DNA of 64,000 bases from Puccinellia tenuiflora (taxonomy: Eukaryota > Streptophyta > Magnoliopsida > Poales > Poaceae), in NCBI GenBank assembly GCA_012064385.1, contig QRDG01001528.1, positions 310,001-374,000 on the forward strand, read 5' to 3'. Shown one piece after another: positions 50,891-63,186 of the stretch. The notes under the pieces were generated by a model. That model did no database searches. It worked only from the letters and a program-made list of their open reading frames with translations, and was not told the DNA's origin. The stretch's first letter is position 1. Every line of letters begins with the position of its first letter. The position numbers and the translations under genes are program-made.

Positions 50891-52971
50891 AAAAGCGAGC
50901 TCATCCACTTCCTCCGTGAGAATCGGGATATCTTTGCATGGTCCAGTCAGGATCTGTCGGGTGTTCCGAGGGAGTTGGCTGAGCACTCATTGCATGTCAG
51001 GCCAGATGCTAGGCCAGTGAAGCAACCGACATGGCGTCTTGCCGATGAAAGAAGAAAAGCTGTGGGTGACGAGTTAGCCAAGTTACTCGCAGCAAACTCC
51101 ATCGTAGAAGTGAAGTACCCGGACTGGTTGGCTAACCCGGTCCTGGTAGAAAAGAAGAAAGATGACCCGAATGCTGCCACTGTCTGGCGCATGTGTGTTG
51201 ATTACACACATCTGAACAAGGCGTGTCCTAAAGATCCATTCCCGTTGCCCCGGATCGATCAGGTGATCGACTCCACGGCCGGGTGTGAACTACTATCGTT
51301 TGTAGATGCGTACTCTGGTTTTCACCAGATACCGCTGAATCCTTCAGATCAAATAAAGACTGCCTTTATCACCCCGTACGGGGCTTATTGCTATCGTGTT
51401 ATGTGTTTTGGTTTGAGAAATGCCGGCGCTACTTATCAGCGCTGTATGCAAAAATGTCTGCACGATCAGATAGGCAAAAATGTGCAGGTGTATGTCGACG
51501 ACATAGTCATTAAAACTAAAGAAAAACATACCTTGTTGGATGATCTCAAAGAGACATTCGCAAACTTGCAGAAATTCCGGCTAAAACTTAATCCGGATAA
51601 ATGTACATTTGGTGTGCCGGCAGGAAAGTTACTCGGTTTCCTTGTTTCAAGCCTAGGTATCGAGGCAAACCCGACTAAGATCCGGGCAATAGAAAACATG
51701 AAGTTACCGAGATGCCTCCGGGATGTCCAGAAATTCACCGGATGTCTGGCTTCTCTGAGCCGCTTCCTAGGTCGGTTGGGAGAAAAGGCCTTGCCCTTAT
51801 ACCAACTGATGAAAAAATCAGACAGGTTTAGCTGGACCCCGAAAGCAGACGCGGCGTTCCATGAACTAAAAAAGATGTTGGCTACTGCGCCGATATTGGC
51901 TTCGCCACTACCGAGAGAGCCCATGTTGCTCTACATTGCTGCCACTAACCGAGTTGTTAGTGTCGTAGTGGTGGTGGAGCGAGAAGAAGAAGGGGCTACC
52001 GTGCAGAGGCCGGTGTATTATTTGAGTGAGGTGCTTTCCGCATCAAAACAAAATTACCCTCACTACCAGAAAAAGACTTATGGTGTCTACATGGCAGCCA
52101 AAAAATTAAAGCATTATTTCCAGGAGCATCCCATAACTGTTGTAAGTGCGGCCCCTGTGTCGGAAATCCTCGGCAACAAGGATGCCAGTGGCCAAATCGC
52201 CAGGTGGGCTATTGAGCTCGCAGCTTACGCGCCGCAATATGCGAGAAGAGATACCATCAAATCTCAAGCAGTGGCAGATTTCTTTGCGGATTGGGCCGAG
52301 ATGCAGTATGAACCGTCCCTGCCGGACTCCAATTACTGGAGAATGCATTTTGATGGATCCAAGGTAAAAGAGGGCCTGGGAGCCGGCGTGGTTCTCACCT
52401 CTCCGAAGCGAGATCAGCTGAAATATGTGCTGCAAGTCCATTTCGCGGCATCCAACAACGTCGCCGAGTATGAAGCACTGATTCATGGACTCAAGGTGGC
52501 CAAGGAAATCGGAATTCGCCGTATCATCTGTTATGGTGACTCGGATCTGGTGATTCAGCAAACATCAGGAAACTAGGATGCCCTAGATGCCAATGTGGCG
52601 GCATACCGGTTCCATGTCCAGAAAATTTCGGGATATTTTGATGGTTGCGAGTTCACTCACATTCGGCGGACAGATAATGAAAGTGCTGACATGTTGTCCA
52701 AGATCGGGTCATATCGGCAGGCCATTCCACCCGGAGTGTCACTGGAGCATCTTCACAAGCCATCTATCAAGCCTTCACCCGAGTCCGAATCGATATGCAT
52801 CCCGGATAACCCGGAACCCGGCGTCGTCCCGATGGACGTGCATGTCGGGAGCAAGTTGCAGGACTCGGGGACTGCTCCGCAGGACCCGGGGACTCCTATG
52901 GATGTCGAGTACATTCAGCAAGACTCGGCGACTACGCTGGAAAATTGGAAAGCCGCTTGGCGGAACTCGGG
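50891..52971 (+). pseudogene. reverse transcriptase and dual RNase H of element C
   Basis: Same frame as the protease. RT shows VWRMCVDYTHLNKACPKDPF, FVDAYSGFHQIPL, and the catalytic YVDDIV (YVDD at 51491-51502), followed by the thumb and FTGCLASLSRFL. The gypsy RNase H that follows is degenerate at its first acidic site (LLYIAATNR), as is usual in Tat elements. A second RNase H of the plant/archaeal type starts near 52342 (MHFDGSKVKEGLGAGVVL) and continues through SNNVAEYEALIHGL. A TAG at 52574-52576 replaces an expected tryptophan in its C-terminal part (SGN-stop-DALDANVAAYR). The frame then runs to the insertion at 52972. It copies element RNA into DNA. Confidence 0.92.
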
Positions 52972-55900
52972 TGTAACGCCCCAAGATCGGTACTATGCAG
53001 ACTTGAGCGTTCCAGCCAAATCCACATAATAACGATCCTAAAGGACGCCCACCAGGCATAACGTGCACGTCGCAACACACACGTTATGCGGGTGGAATTG
53101 TGATAACATTACAATAGTTCTCGACAGAACCCACAAAAGAACATATATACAACAACGACTCACAGAGTCAAGAATACAAAGATACATTACGAAGATCCAA
53201 ACAACAGCGGAAGCGAATAGCGTCCGACTACGGACAAGATACAAATTGGACTAAGAGTCCTGAAGATAAGCAAAGGCACCATATCCCTGCCCAGGCCAAA
53301 CCATGCCGGAGGGATTCCCAAGCTAACATCGTCACACTTCAAACCTGTTTGGCTGCATTGGAGTAGCAGCCACGAAGGGGTCAGTACTAGTAGAAGTACT
53401 GGCAAGTAATACTCACAAGATATCAAAGCTGGAATTCCGGGGAAAGGGTTAGCAATTGAGGCGGCGGCAAGCAGCACTAACAACTTATAGAGACACGCTA
53501 CAACTTTCGTCTAATAGAGAGGAGGTAAGAGAGCGCATAGGTAACCAACTATACTAACACCAACATAACCCAGCCGATTCCTTACCAGCCCGTTTATCCT
53601 ACGAGCAGCAAGCCCAAAGGCACTCACACAGTTGGAAATTTTATATTTTATTATTGAAGTAGTTCTATCTTACTAATCAACTTATTAACATCAGGTGTAA
53701 GTTGTCTATGATCTTGTTAGCCAGCATCATCACCAAGTCGTCCATAACCGCGGACACGGCTTTTCGAAAAGATTTAACCCTGCAGGGGTGCACAAATGTA
53801 ACCACACGCACTTCCACCCTTTGCGCCATGCAATTAGCACAATTCCGGGGTATGCTGGCAGGGTATCCGACGCTACATTTTCCTTCACTACCACACTTGT
53901 CCAGGGAACCACCTAGCTAAGTCTGACCCACCTTGAAAGTCCGGCCGAAGCTCCGAGGTGGACCTAGCCGATGCGAGAACGGCTTCGGGAGGGAACACTC
54001 ATACGATTGCCCCTCCTTCCACACTCGATAAACGAACGCTCCGCAGCCCTACCGTAAGTAACCATCACGTATCGGAGGCGTCCCATCCGTACCTGTAACA
54101 AAATAAAGCGCTGCGCAAATGGAAACACCCGAACTACTTCTGGCGCCCTGGACAAGGCTGCAGATCCGGTACTAGGTCAAGGGGAGTCCCATTTCCTCCC
54201 ACATGTGGGTAGTGCGCTCATTCTTGGATCAGAGGACAAGAACTCGGGTCCTATGCGACACTAGCAGAACAAATCACCACGATTGGCCTTCCGCCGGTGC
54301 CTTATATTTATTGATTATTTCCATCGCCAAACATTAAAGATTATCATGTGAATTAACCCAACTATCATATTAAAGCAAGACTAGCTAAAGATAACAAGAC
54401 TCGAGCAAGACAAAGCTAAGCATGCGCTACGACTCGCAAGGCCAACAAGATAAACAAGCAACAGGTTAATAGGATGTGGTGGTGGGGCATATCATGGCTA
54501 CAAGGTAAACATGCAAATAGGATCGGGACACAAGCATCGCAATATTAGGCTAGCAAGGAACAAAAGATAGGACGAGTGAGAGACAGAAAACAAGCGAAGA
54601 TAGCAAGGGAGTATCACTTGCCTGCAATCCGGTAGAGGTAGCAGAACCTGTCGTTACTCACATCAACTCAACGTCCTATTCCCGAAGAAGCAACAAACAC
54701 TGGAAACATAAAAGATGCATTTTACTACTACGGCAAAAGAAGCGGCATGTTGATGACATGATGCATGACAAATTTAAATGTTGTCCAATTTTATTCCCTA
54801 ACACATGGCAAAGCATTTTAAATGGGATCGGTGCACAATACAAATGCACCGGACAAACCCCATAATTAAATTGATTTAATTTGACTAAATGGATAAAGGG
54901 CATTGTTAATTAATGATGCATGATTTTATAAGATACGGATATATATGGCATATAGGGGTTTAGGGTTGGGGTCACACATTGGATCGAGGAAACTTCGGAT
55001 TCGGAAGCCGTCGTCTTCGGGTCGTAGTCGAAGTAGTCGTCGTAGTCGAAGTAGATGTCCGTCCGGAGTCGAGGTAGCTGAAGTAGTCGTTCATCCGGAG
55101 TCGAAGTAGTCGAGGTAGTCGACGTCGTGGAAGTAGTCGTACTCGGGTCGTCGTCGTGGTGGACCTTGTCGTTCCAGCCTTCGGGATCGACGGTGGTCGG
55201 GGTACTCGGGCACCGGGCTTCGCGGACACGTACGAAGGAGGCCGTCACAAACGAACATCAAAGCGAAGTACTCGGCGGTTCCGGTTGAGGTAGGCCTTGT
55301 CGTATCCACACGGTCGTTGGGATCCACGGAGCGAAGAACTTGGCGTCGGGAAAGACTTCACGACGGGAACTTCCGGGAAACGGGAACGCTTCACGACGGG
55401 TCGGGGAATGGCTTCACGACGGGAAACGTCCGGGGACCGTCGGAACTCGGCACCGGGGAACGGAATCGGAAAACAGCCACGGAGGCGGAGACACGGCGCC
55501 GGGAACGAAGGCGTCGGGGACGGAAATGTGCAGCGGCAGCAGCAGCAACACGACACGGCAGCGGAAAGGGCACCGGGGAAACCACACGGAGACGGATACG
55601 AGCCGGACAGCAACAGAAGACCATGACAGGGGGCACGCACAGGCATGGCTTCCACATGACACAGCAAAACGGGGACAACAGCAAGGCCAGCCACTGAGGA
55701 GGCCGCCGGGAGACCGCCGGTGCAGGGCACAGTCGTGGCTGGGGGAGGAGAAGGGGGCTACGGCGAGGGGAGAAAGGGAGGGAGACGACGGGGAGGAGCT
55801 AGGGCGGCCGAGCTCGGGAACGGGTCGGCGCAGGCCGGCCGGACGGCGGAGAGGCACGTGGGGAGCGAGGGAAGCTCGGGGAAGGGAGCGGTGGAGAGCA

Positions 55901-56843
55901 TCAGAGGAGGTGGGAGGCGAGGTGGGACGGAGACGCGCTGGAGCGAGCACGGCCGGGCGCGGGGAGGAGAGGACGCGGGGGGTGACGGCGGAGGAAGGAG
56001 CCCGGCGCGAGGGAGGCGTGGGCCGGCGGTGCGGTGAGGGGAGAGGAGTCGCGGGGAAGGCGGCGCCGGCGCGGTGAGGAGCAGACGACGGCGGTGTCGG
56101 GCGCAGGGAAGCGATGGGGCAGCGGCCCGGAGCACGGTCGGCGTGGATGGTGCAGGGGAGCCGGGAGTGGGGCGGCTCGAGTGGAGGATGGCCGGGCGGG
56201 AAGGAGTAGAGGAGGGAGGTGGCGGACGACGACCAAGCGGAGGAGAGGCAGGTGAGGAGGCGGGGACGGCCTGCGACGGGGCGCCAGGAGGAGAGAGCTC
56301 GGGGACGAGGCGGCTCGGGGAATCGAGCCGGGGGAGGAAGCTCGCGTGCGGGAGGAAGAGGATGGGGACGGTGGGGAGAGAAGAAAAATGAGGAAAAGAA
56401 GAAAAGAAAAGGAGATGGGGGAGGGACCCGAAAGGAAATTTCCAGGGACCTTTCTGTGAGTGGGAGGATGTTTTCGTGAAACGACGAAAACGGAGGAGGC
56501 GGCTGCAAAACACAGGGGGTGGGAAAAGAAAACAGCCAGGGCAGGATTAGGGTTTGGAGGCTAGGGTTTGCTTGCTGGGCTTTTGGGCCTAGCTAGCTGG
56601 GCTTCTCTCTAACTCAAAAACAGTTATTTTCTTTTGCAAAATTTAATTTGGCAAATTAATTTTAGAAAACGGAGACGACTATCTCGATAAAACTTTTGCG
56701 ACAATTTTAGAAAAATAAAATAGGGTTTAATAAAAATAATTTTTGCGGTCAAAAACATGCGATGCGATGATGCTGATGTCATGATGATGCAAAATGCAAA
56801 ACAGACAAAAATCTAATTTGGGGAAAAACCTCGGGGCATTACA
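52972..56843 (-). repeat. 3' LTR of the coding-less element (left copy)
   Basis: Plus-strand ends are TGTAACGCCCCAAG and GGGGCATTACA. It is 100 bp longer than the right copy, mainly through a 91-bp segment at about 55032-55122 made of GTAGTCGA/GAAGTAGTCG variants that the right copy lacks. A GC-rich block lies between about 55300 and 56400. Confidence 0.93.
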
Positions 56844-57282
56844 ACCGACACCACTAACAAGGGATCTCGCCCCGAGATCCACGCTACCGTCAGGGAGAAG
56901 AAGAGCAAGTTAACTATCGAATCTTCGAGCGTCATGTTGATCTTCTCGACACCACTAACAAGAGATTCTTGCTCACACCGAGGGTGATGTTCGTCCGTCG
57001 AGATCCTCCCCAAAATCGAACCTATTAGGGTAAAAGGCAAGAGATCGTCCATCCCACGTAGGTACTATGACCGGAAGATAGATAAGAGAAAAGGTTTAAA
57101 ACACACTAGATAAGAGGAGGAATAGAATAGAGGTAAGGAATAAACAAGAGTCCTAATGAGATCTTTTCAAATATATTTAGTAAGATAGATTTGACACTCT
57201 ACAACAACGACCATTAGCTAGGGTTTCCTACAGGCAGACTGGACCCGCGGGGTATCGAAGAACCAGAGCTCTGATACCACTT
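56844..57282 (-). other. 439-bp internal domain of the coding-less element
   Basis: No open frame of note. GACACCACTAACAAG occurs twice (about 56847 and 56949). GGATCTCGCCCCGAGATCC (56862-56880) is a perfect hairpin with an eight-base stem close to the 3' LTR, where a polypurine tract would be expected; I see only the weak purine-rich GGGGCGAGA inside that hairpin. The other end holds the primer site. Confidence 0.85.
57268..57279 (-). promoter_or_regulatory. primer binding site of the coding-less element
   Basis: Minus-strand TGGTATCAGAGC begins three bases from the LTR end and matches initiator Met-tRNA. It sets the orientation of the element. Confidence 0.88.
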
Positions 57283-60200
57283 TGTAACGCCCCAAGATCG
57301 GTACTATGCAGACTTGAGCGTTCCAGCCAAATCCACATAATAACGATCCTAAAGGACGCCCACCAGGCATAACGTGCACGTCGCAACACACACGTTATGC
57401 GGGTGGAATTGTGATAACATTACAATAGTTCTCGACAGAACCCACAAAAGAACATATATACAACAACGACTCACAGAGTCAAGAATACAAAGATACATTA
57501 CGAAGATCCAAACAACAGCGGAAGCGAATAGCGTCCGACTACGGACAAGATACAAATTGGACTAAGAGTCCTGAAGATAAGCAAAGGCACCATATCCCTG
57601 CCCAGGCCAAACCATGCCGGAGGGATTCCCAAGCTAACGTCGTCACACTTCAAACCTGTTTGGCTGCATTGGAATAGCAGCCCCGAAGGGGTCAGTACTA
57701 GTAGAAGTACTGGCAAGTAATACTCACAAGATATCAAAGCTGGAATTCCGGGGAAAGGGTTAGCAATTGAGGCGGCGGCAAGCAGCACTAACAACTTATA
57801 GAGACACGCTACAACTTTCGGCTAATAGAGAGGAGGTAAGAGAGCGCATAGGTAACCAACTATACTAACACCAAACATAACCCAACCGATTCCTTACCAG
57901 CCCGTTTATCCTACGAGCAGCAAGCCCAAAGGCACTCACACAGTTGGCAATTTTATATTTTATTATTGAAGTAGTTCTATCTTACTAATCAAATTATTAA
58001 CATCAGGTGTAAGTTGTCTATGATCTTGTTAGCCAACATCATCACCAAGTCGTCCATAACCGCGGACACGGCTTTTCGAAAAGATTTAACCCTGCAGGGG
58101 TGCACAAATGTAACCACACGCACTTCCACCCTTTGCGCCATGCAATTAGCACACTTCCGGGGTATGCTGGCAGGGTGTCCGACGCTACATTTTCCTTCAC
58201 TACCACACTTGTCCAGGGAACCACCTAGCTAAGTCTGACCCACCTTGAAAGTCCGGCCGAAGCTCCGAGGTGGACCTAGCCGATGCGAGAACGGCTTCGG
58301 GAGGGAACACTCATACGATTGCCCCTCCTTCCACACTCGATAAACGAACGCTCCGCAGCCCTACCGTAAGTAACCATCACGTATCGGAGGCGTCCCATCC
58401 GTACCTGTAACAAAATAAAGCGCTGCGCAAATGGAAACACCCGAACTACTTGTGGCGCCCTGGACAAGGCTGCAGATCCGGTACTAGGTCGAGGGGAGTC
58501 CCATTTCCTCCCACATGTGGGTAGTGCGCTCATTCTTGGATCAGAGGACAAGAACTCGGGTCCTAGGCGACACTAGCAGAACAAATCACCACGATTTGCC
58601 TTCCGCCGGTGCCTTATATTTATTAATTATTTCCATCGCCAAACATTAAAGATTATCATGTGAATTAACCCAACTATCTTATTAAAGCAAGACTAGCTAA
58701 AGATAACAAGACTTGAGCAAGACAAAGCTAAGCATGCGCTACGACTCGCAAGGCCAACAAGATAAACAAGCAACAGGTTAATAGGATGTGGGGGTGGAGC
58801 ATATCATGGCTGCAAGGTAAACATGCAAATAGGATCGGGACACAAGCATCGCAATATAAGGCTAGCAAGGAACAAAAGATAGGACGAGTGAGAGACAGAA
58901 AACAAGCGAAGATAGCAAGGGAGTATCACTTGCCTGCAATCCGGTAGAGGTAGCAGAACCTGTCGTTACTCACATCAACTCAACGTCCTATTCCCGAAGA
59001 AGCAAGCACTGGAAACATAAAAGATGCATTTTACTACTACGGCAAAAGAAGCGGCATGTTGATGACATGATGCATGACAAATTTAAATGTTGTCCAATTT
59101 TATTCCCTAACACATGGCAAAGCATTTTAAATGGGATCGGTGCACAATATAAATGCATCGGACAAACCCCATAATTAAATTGATTTAATTTGACTAAATG
59201 GATAAAGGGCATTGTTAATTAATGATGCATGATTTTATAAGATACGGATATATATGGCATATAGGGGTTTAGGGTTGGGGTCACACATTGGATCGAGGAA
59301 ACTTCGGATTCGGAAGCCGTCGTCTTCGGGTCGTAGTCGACGTCGTGGAAGTAGTCGTACTCGGGTCGTCGTCGTGGTGGACCTTGTCGTTCCAGCCTTC
59401 GGGGTCGACGGTGGTCGGGGTACTCGGGCACCGGGCTTCGCGGACACGCACGAAGGAGGCCATCACAAACGAACATCAAAGCGAAGTACTCGGCGGTTCC
59501 GGTTGAGGTAGGCCTTGTCGTATCCACACGGTCGTCGGGATCCACGGAGCGAAGAACTTGGCGTCGGGAAAGACTTCACGACGGGAACTTCCGGGAAACG
59601 GGAACGCTTCACGACGGGTCGGGGAATGGCTTCATGACGGGAAACGTCCGGGGACCGTCGGAACTCGGCACCGGGCAACGGAATCGGAAAACAGCCACGG
59701 AGGCGGAGACACGGCGCTGGGAACGAAGGCGTCGGGGACGGAAACGTGCAGCGGCAGCAGCAGCAACATGACACGGCAGCGGAAAGGGCACCGGGGAAAC
59801 CACACGGAGACGGATACGAGCCGGACAGCAACAGAAGACCACGGCAGGGGGCACGCACAGGCACGGCTTCCACATGACACAGCAAAACGGGGACAATAGC
59901 AAGGCCATCCACTGAGGAGGCCGCCGGGAGGCCGCCGGTGCAGGGCACAGTCGTGGCTGGGGGAGGAGAAGGGGGCTACGGCGAGGGGAGAAAGGGAGGG
60001 AGACGACGGGGAGGAGCTAGGGCGGCCGAGCTCGGGAACGGGTTGGCGCAGGCCGGCCGCACGGCGGAGAGGCACGTGGGGAGCGAGGGAAGCTCGGGGA
60101 AGGGAGCGGTGGAGAGCATCAGAGGAGGTGGGAGGCGAGGTGGGACGGAGACGCGCTGGAGCGAGCACGGCCGGGCGCGGGGAGGAGAGGACGCGGGGGG

Positions 60201-61054
60201 CGACGGTGGAGGAAGGAGCCCGGCGCGAGGGAGGCGTGGGCCGGCGGTGCGGTGAGGGGCGAGGAGTCGCGGGGAAGGCGGCGCCGGCGCGGTGAGGAGT
60301 AGACGACGGCGGTGTCGGGCGCAGGGAAGCGATGGGGCAGCGGCCCGGAGCACGGTCGGCGTGGATGGTGCAGGGGAGCCGGGAGCGGGGCGGCTCGAGT
60401 GGAGGATGGCCGGGCGGGAAGGAGTAGAGGAGGGAGGTGGCGGACGACGACCAAGCGGAGGAGAGGAGGCGGGGACGGCCGGCGACGGGGCGCCAGGAGG
60501 AGAGAGCTCGGGGACGAGGCGGCTCGGGGAATCGAGCCGGGGGAGGAAGCTCGCGTGCGGGAGGAAGAGGATGGGGACGGTGGGGAGAGAAGACAAATGA
60601 GGAAAAGAAGAAAACAAAAGGAGATGGGGCAGGGACCTGAAAGGAAATTTCCAGGGACCTTTCTGTGAGGTGGGAGGATGTTTTCGCGAAACGACGAAAA
60701 CGGAGGAGGGTGGCTGCAAAACACAGGGGGTGGGAAAGGAAAACTGCCTGGGCAAGATTAGGGTTTGGAGGCTAGGGTTTGCTTGCTGGGCTTTTGGGCC
60801 TAGCTAGCTGGGCTTCTCTCTAACTCAAAAACAGTTATTTTCTTTTGCAAAATTTAATTTGGCAGATTAATTTTCGAAAACGGAGACGACTGTCTCGATA
60901 AAACTTTTGCGACAATTTTAGAAAAATAAAATAGGGTTTAATAAAAATAATTTTTGCGGTCAAAAACATGCGATGCGATGATGCTAATGTCATGATGATG
61001 CAAAATGCAAAACAAACAAAAATCTAATTTGGGGAAAAACCCCGGGGCATTACA
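57283..61054 (-). repeat. 5' LTR of the coding-less element (right copy)
   Basis: It matches the left copy from end to end apart from single-base changes and the missing 91-bp segment (at about 59331). The right terminus GGGGCATTACA is followed by TCGGG. Confidence 0.93.
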
Positions 61055-61059
61055 TCGGG

Positions 61060-62379
61060 AACTCCTTGGGAGGACTCGGGGACTCGCCAGCCTATATCGG
61101 GTGTGGTGATGTCAGTTGATGCAATGGAGATCGACGAGCCTGTACTCGGTACTCGCCCAGTACCGGCGTGGGCACAACCCATCATGACATTCATGTTATA
61201 GATGGTAGTCTACCGAGTGATGAGGTCTCGGCCAGATAGATACAGAGACGATCCAAGTCTTTCACCATCATCAATCATGAGTTGTACAAAAGAAGCGTGA
61301 CCACCGTCCTTCAGCGCTGTCATCACGCCTCTTCTCGAGCCATAGTAGCTAAGGCATTCCGATATGGGTTCTGCTGGCCCATTGCTTTGCAACAAGCAGA
61401 GGACATTGTCCGAAAATGTGAGGGGTGTCAGAGGTTTGCACACAAAATTCATATGCCGGCCTCCGCACTCAAAACTATCCCCATCACTTGGCCATTTGTA
61501 GTGTGGTGTCTAGATATGGTGGGACCGTTCAAGCCGGCCCGAGGTAACATGACTCACATCCTGGTGATGGTGGACAAGTTCACCAAATGGATTGAGGTAA
61601 AACCAATAAGAAAGTGCGATGGCCGCACAACCATGTCATTCTTAAAGGATATTATCCTAAGGTATGGTCACCCGCATAGCATTATCACGGATAATGGCAC
61701 CAATTTCGCCGAGGGAGCCTTTGCTCGGTTTTGCCAGGAAAAGAGAATCCGGCTAGACTTGGCATCGGTGGCACATCCACAGTCCAATGGACAGGTGGAA
61801 AGATCAAACGCCCTAGTCTTATCCGGCATCAAACCTCGGCTAATTGAGCCACTGATGCGTGCTCCGGGTTGTTGGCTGGATGAGATCCCGACGGTGCTGT
61901 GGAGACTAAGGACTACTCCGAGTCGCTCCACTGGCTATACGCCATTTTTCTTGGTCTACAGAGCAGAGGCAGTTCTGCCAACCGACATAGAGCATGACTC
62001 GCCAAGAGTCGCATTATATACCGAGTCTGAGGAAAAGGAAGCCCAGGAAAATGATGTCGATCTGCTCGAGGAAGCACGAGAATTGGCATTGTCCAAATCA
62101 ACGATTTATCAGCAGAATCTCCGACGCTATCACAGCCGGAAAATAAATCCTCACAAGTTTCGAGAAGGAGATTTGGTGCTTAGGCTTGTGCAGCGCACCG
62201 CTGGGATGCACAAGCTGTCACCTCCTTGGGAAGGGCCATTTATTGTGAGCAAGGCTTTGAACAACGATGCATACTATCTTATTGATGCTCAGGCGCAGGT
62301 GAAGAACAGGATGGACAGATCCGGAGAGGAGACCAAATGACCTTGGAATGTAGCTCTTCTTCGCCCTTTTTACTCTTAA
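61060..62379 (+). pseudogene. integrase of element C
   Basis: It continues pol after the insertion. An early one-base shift near 61199 and a TAG near 61236 precede INHELYKRSV. The zinc module has lost about 20 residues: LQRC joins directly to HHASSRAIVAKAFRYG, though VRKCEGCQRFA keeps the cysteine pair. The catalytic core is complete: WCLDMVGPF with the first aspartate, ITDNGTNFAEG with the second, and SNGQVERSNA with the glutamate. The C-terminal part has GYTPFFLVYRAEAVLPTD and GMHKLSPPWEGPFIV. TGA at 62338-62340 replaces the arginine seen in element A (EETKRPWN), and the conserved end LLRPFYS follows to a TAA at 62377. Integrase would insert the element's DNA. Confidence 0.92.
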
Positions 62380-63186
62380 GGACTCACTGTATGTATCTCG
62401 AAACCCTGAAACGAAATGTCGGCACCCCGAATTGAAACTCGGGGACTGCCTTGTTGTGAATTTTGTGTCGTATGCATGTTTATCTCTGTTTCCTGTATGT
62501 CGGATGGCTCCAAAAATCGTGCTTCCATGTTTGCAAGTATTGTATGCTATGTTTTTGTGATTTTGTGACCCGACTGCCAAAGAAACCATAAATGGTAGGC
62601 AAGGGCAGAGATTGCAAGGGGTAGTAAACAAGAAAACAGACTCGGGGACTCGGTCCAGGAGCGATTCGGTTTCTTTTTGTGTCCTTTTGTTTTATGTCGG
62701 ATGGCTCTAGACCATATCTCAAAGTTTTGAGTATTGTATGCTAAGTTTTGCTGTCTCGTGACTCGACTATCAAACACCGAAAAAGGTAGACAAGAGCTGG
62801 GATTGTGGCACCTAGTACACAAGAAAACAAACTCGGGGACTCGGCCCAAGTGTGATTCGGCATAAGCTGTTTTATTACTAACTTATATGTCGGATGATTC
62901 CGAGCTTTGACTCAAAGTTTTTTAGTATTGTATGCCGTATCTCGGTAATCTTGTGACTCGACTGTCAAAACGCCGAAAAATGGTAGACAAGAGCAAAGGT
63001 TGCAGAGTATGGTAAACGAGAAAATAAACTCGGGGACTCGGTTCAGAATGATCCGGCATACTAAATAACCATGTTAAAAATGTGCAAAGTAAAGAACCAA
63101 GTGCCAAACAATAAAAGCCAAAGGTTTATATTACATTTGCACCCGGCATTCCGGGGATTTGATGAGCTGAGTTTTTTGTTCTAAGT
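62380..63186. other. 3' untranslated region of element C
   Basis: No gene. It contains the three-copy tandem repeat listed separately and, ahead of it, ACTCGGGGACTGCC (about 62440), the phrase that recurs within each repeat unit. Downstream lies the 3' end of the antisense gene. Confidence 0.7.
62497..63075. repeat. three tandem units of about 195 bp in the 3' region of element C
   Basis: Units begin ATGTCGGATGGCTC, ATGTCGGATGGCTC and ATGTCGGATGATTC at 62497, 62694 and 62887 (periods 197 and 193). Each contains AGTATTGTATGC, TGACnCGACTnnCAAA, GGTAnnCAAGnGC, GAAAA(C/T)A(A/G)ACTCGGGGACTCGG and a GATnCGG end. Tat-lineage 3' regions are known to carry such arrays, which can seed satellite DNA. 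Confidence 0.88.

Larger units (their letters stand above)
52972..61054 (-). mobile_element. coding-less long-LTR element (LARD-like), TSD TCGGG
   Basis: Two LTRs of 3,872 bp (52972-56843) and 3,772 bp (57283-61054) flank only 439 bp of internal DNA. TCGGG on both sides (52967-52971 and 61055-61059) is the target duplication. A Met-tRNA-type primer site next to the right LTR shows that the element runs on the minus strand. LTRs start TGTAATGCCCC and end GGGGCGTTACA. There is no Gag or Pol; long Pro/Ala/Arg frames in the GC-rich part (about 55300-56450 and 59550-60700) are compositional. The LTRs appear about one per cent different over the first 1.4 kb (around fifteen changes counted by eye), so the insertion is young. 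Family not identified. Confidence 0.93.

Noticed and set aside
55340..56513. Long overlapping frames on both strands rich in Pro, Ala, Arg and Gly in the coding-less element's LTR (also 59558-60755)
   Set aside because: They occur in nearly all frames of a GC-rich block, match no family, and lie in both LTRs. They are a composition effect.
57283..61054. Independent second element next to 52972-56843
   Set aside because: Shared ends, a single outer target duplication TCGGG and one primer site show that the two are LTRs of one insertion.
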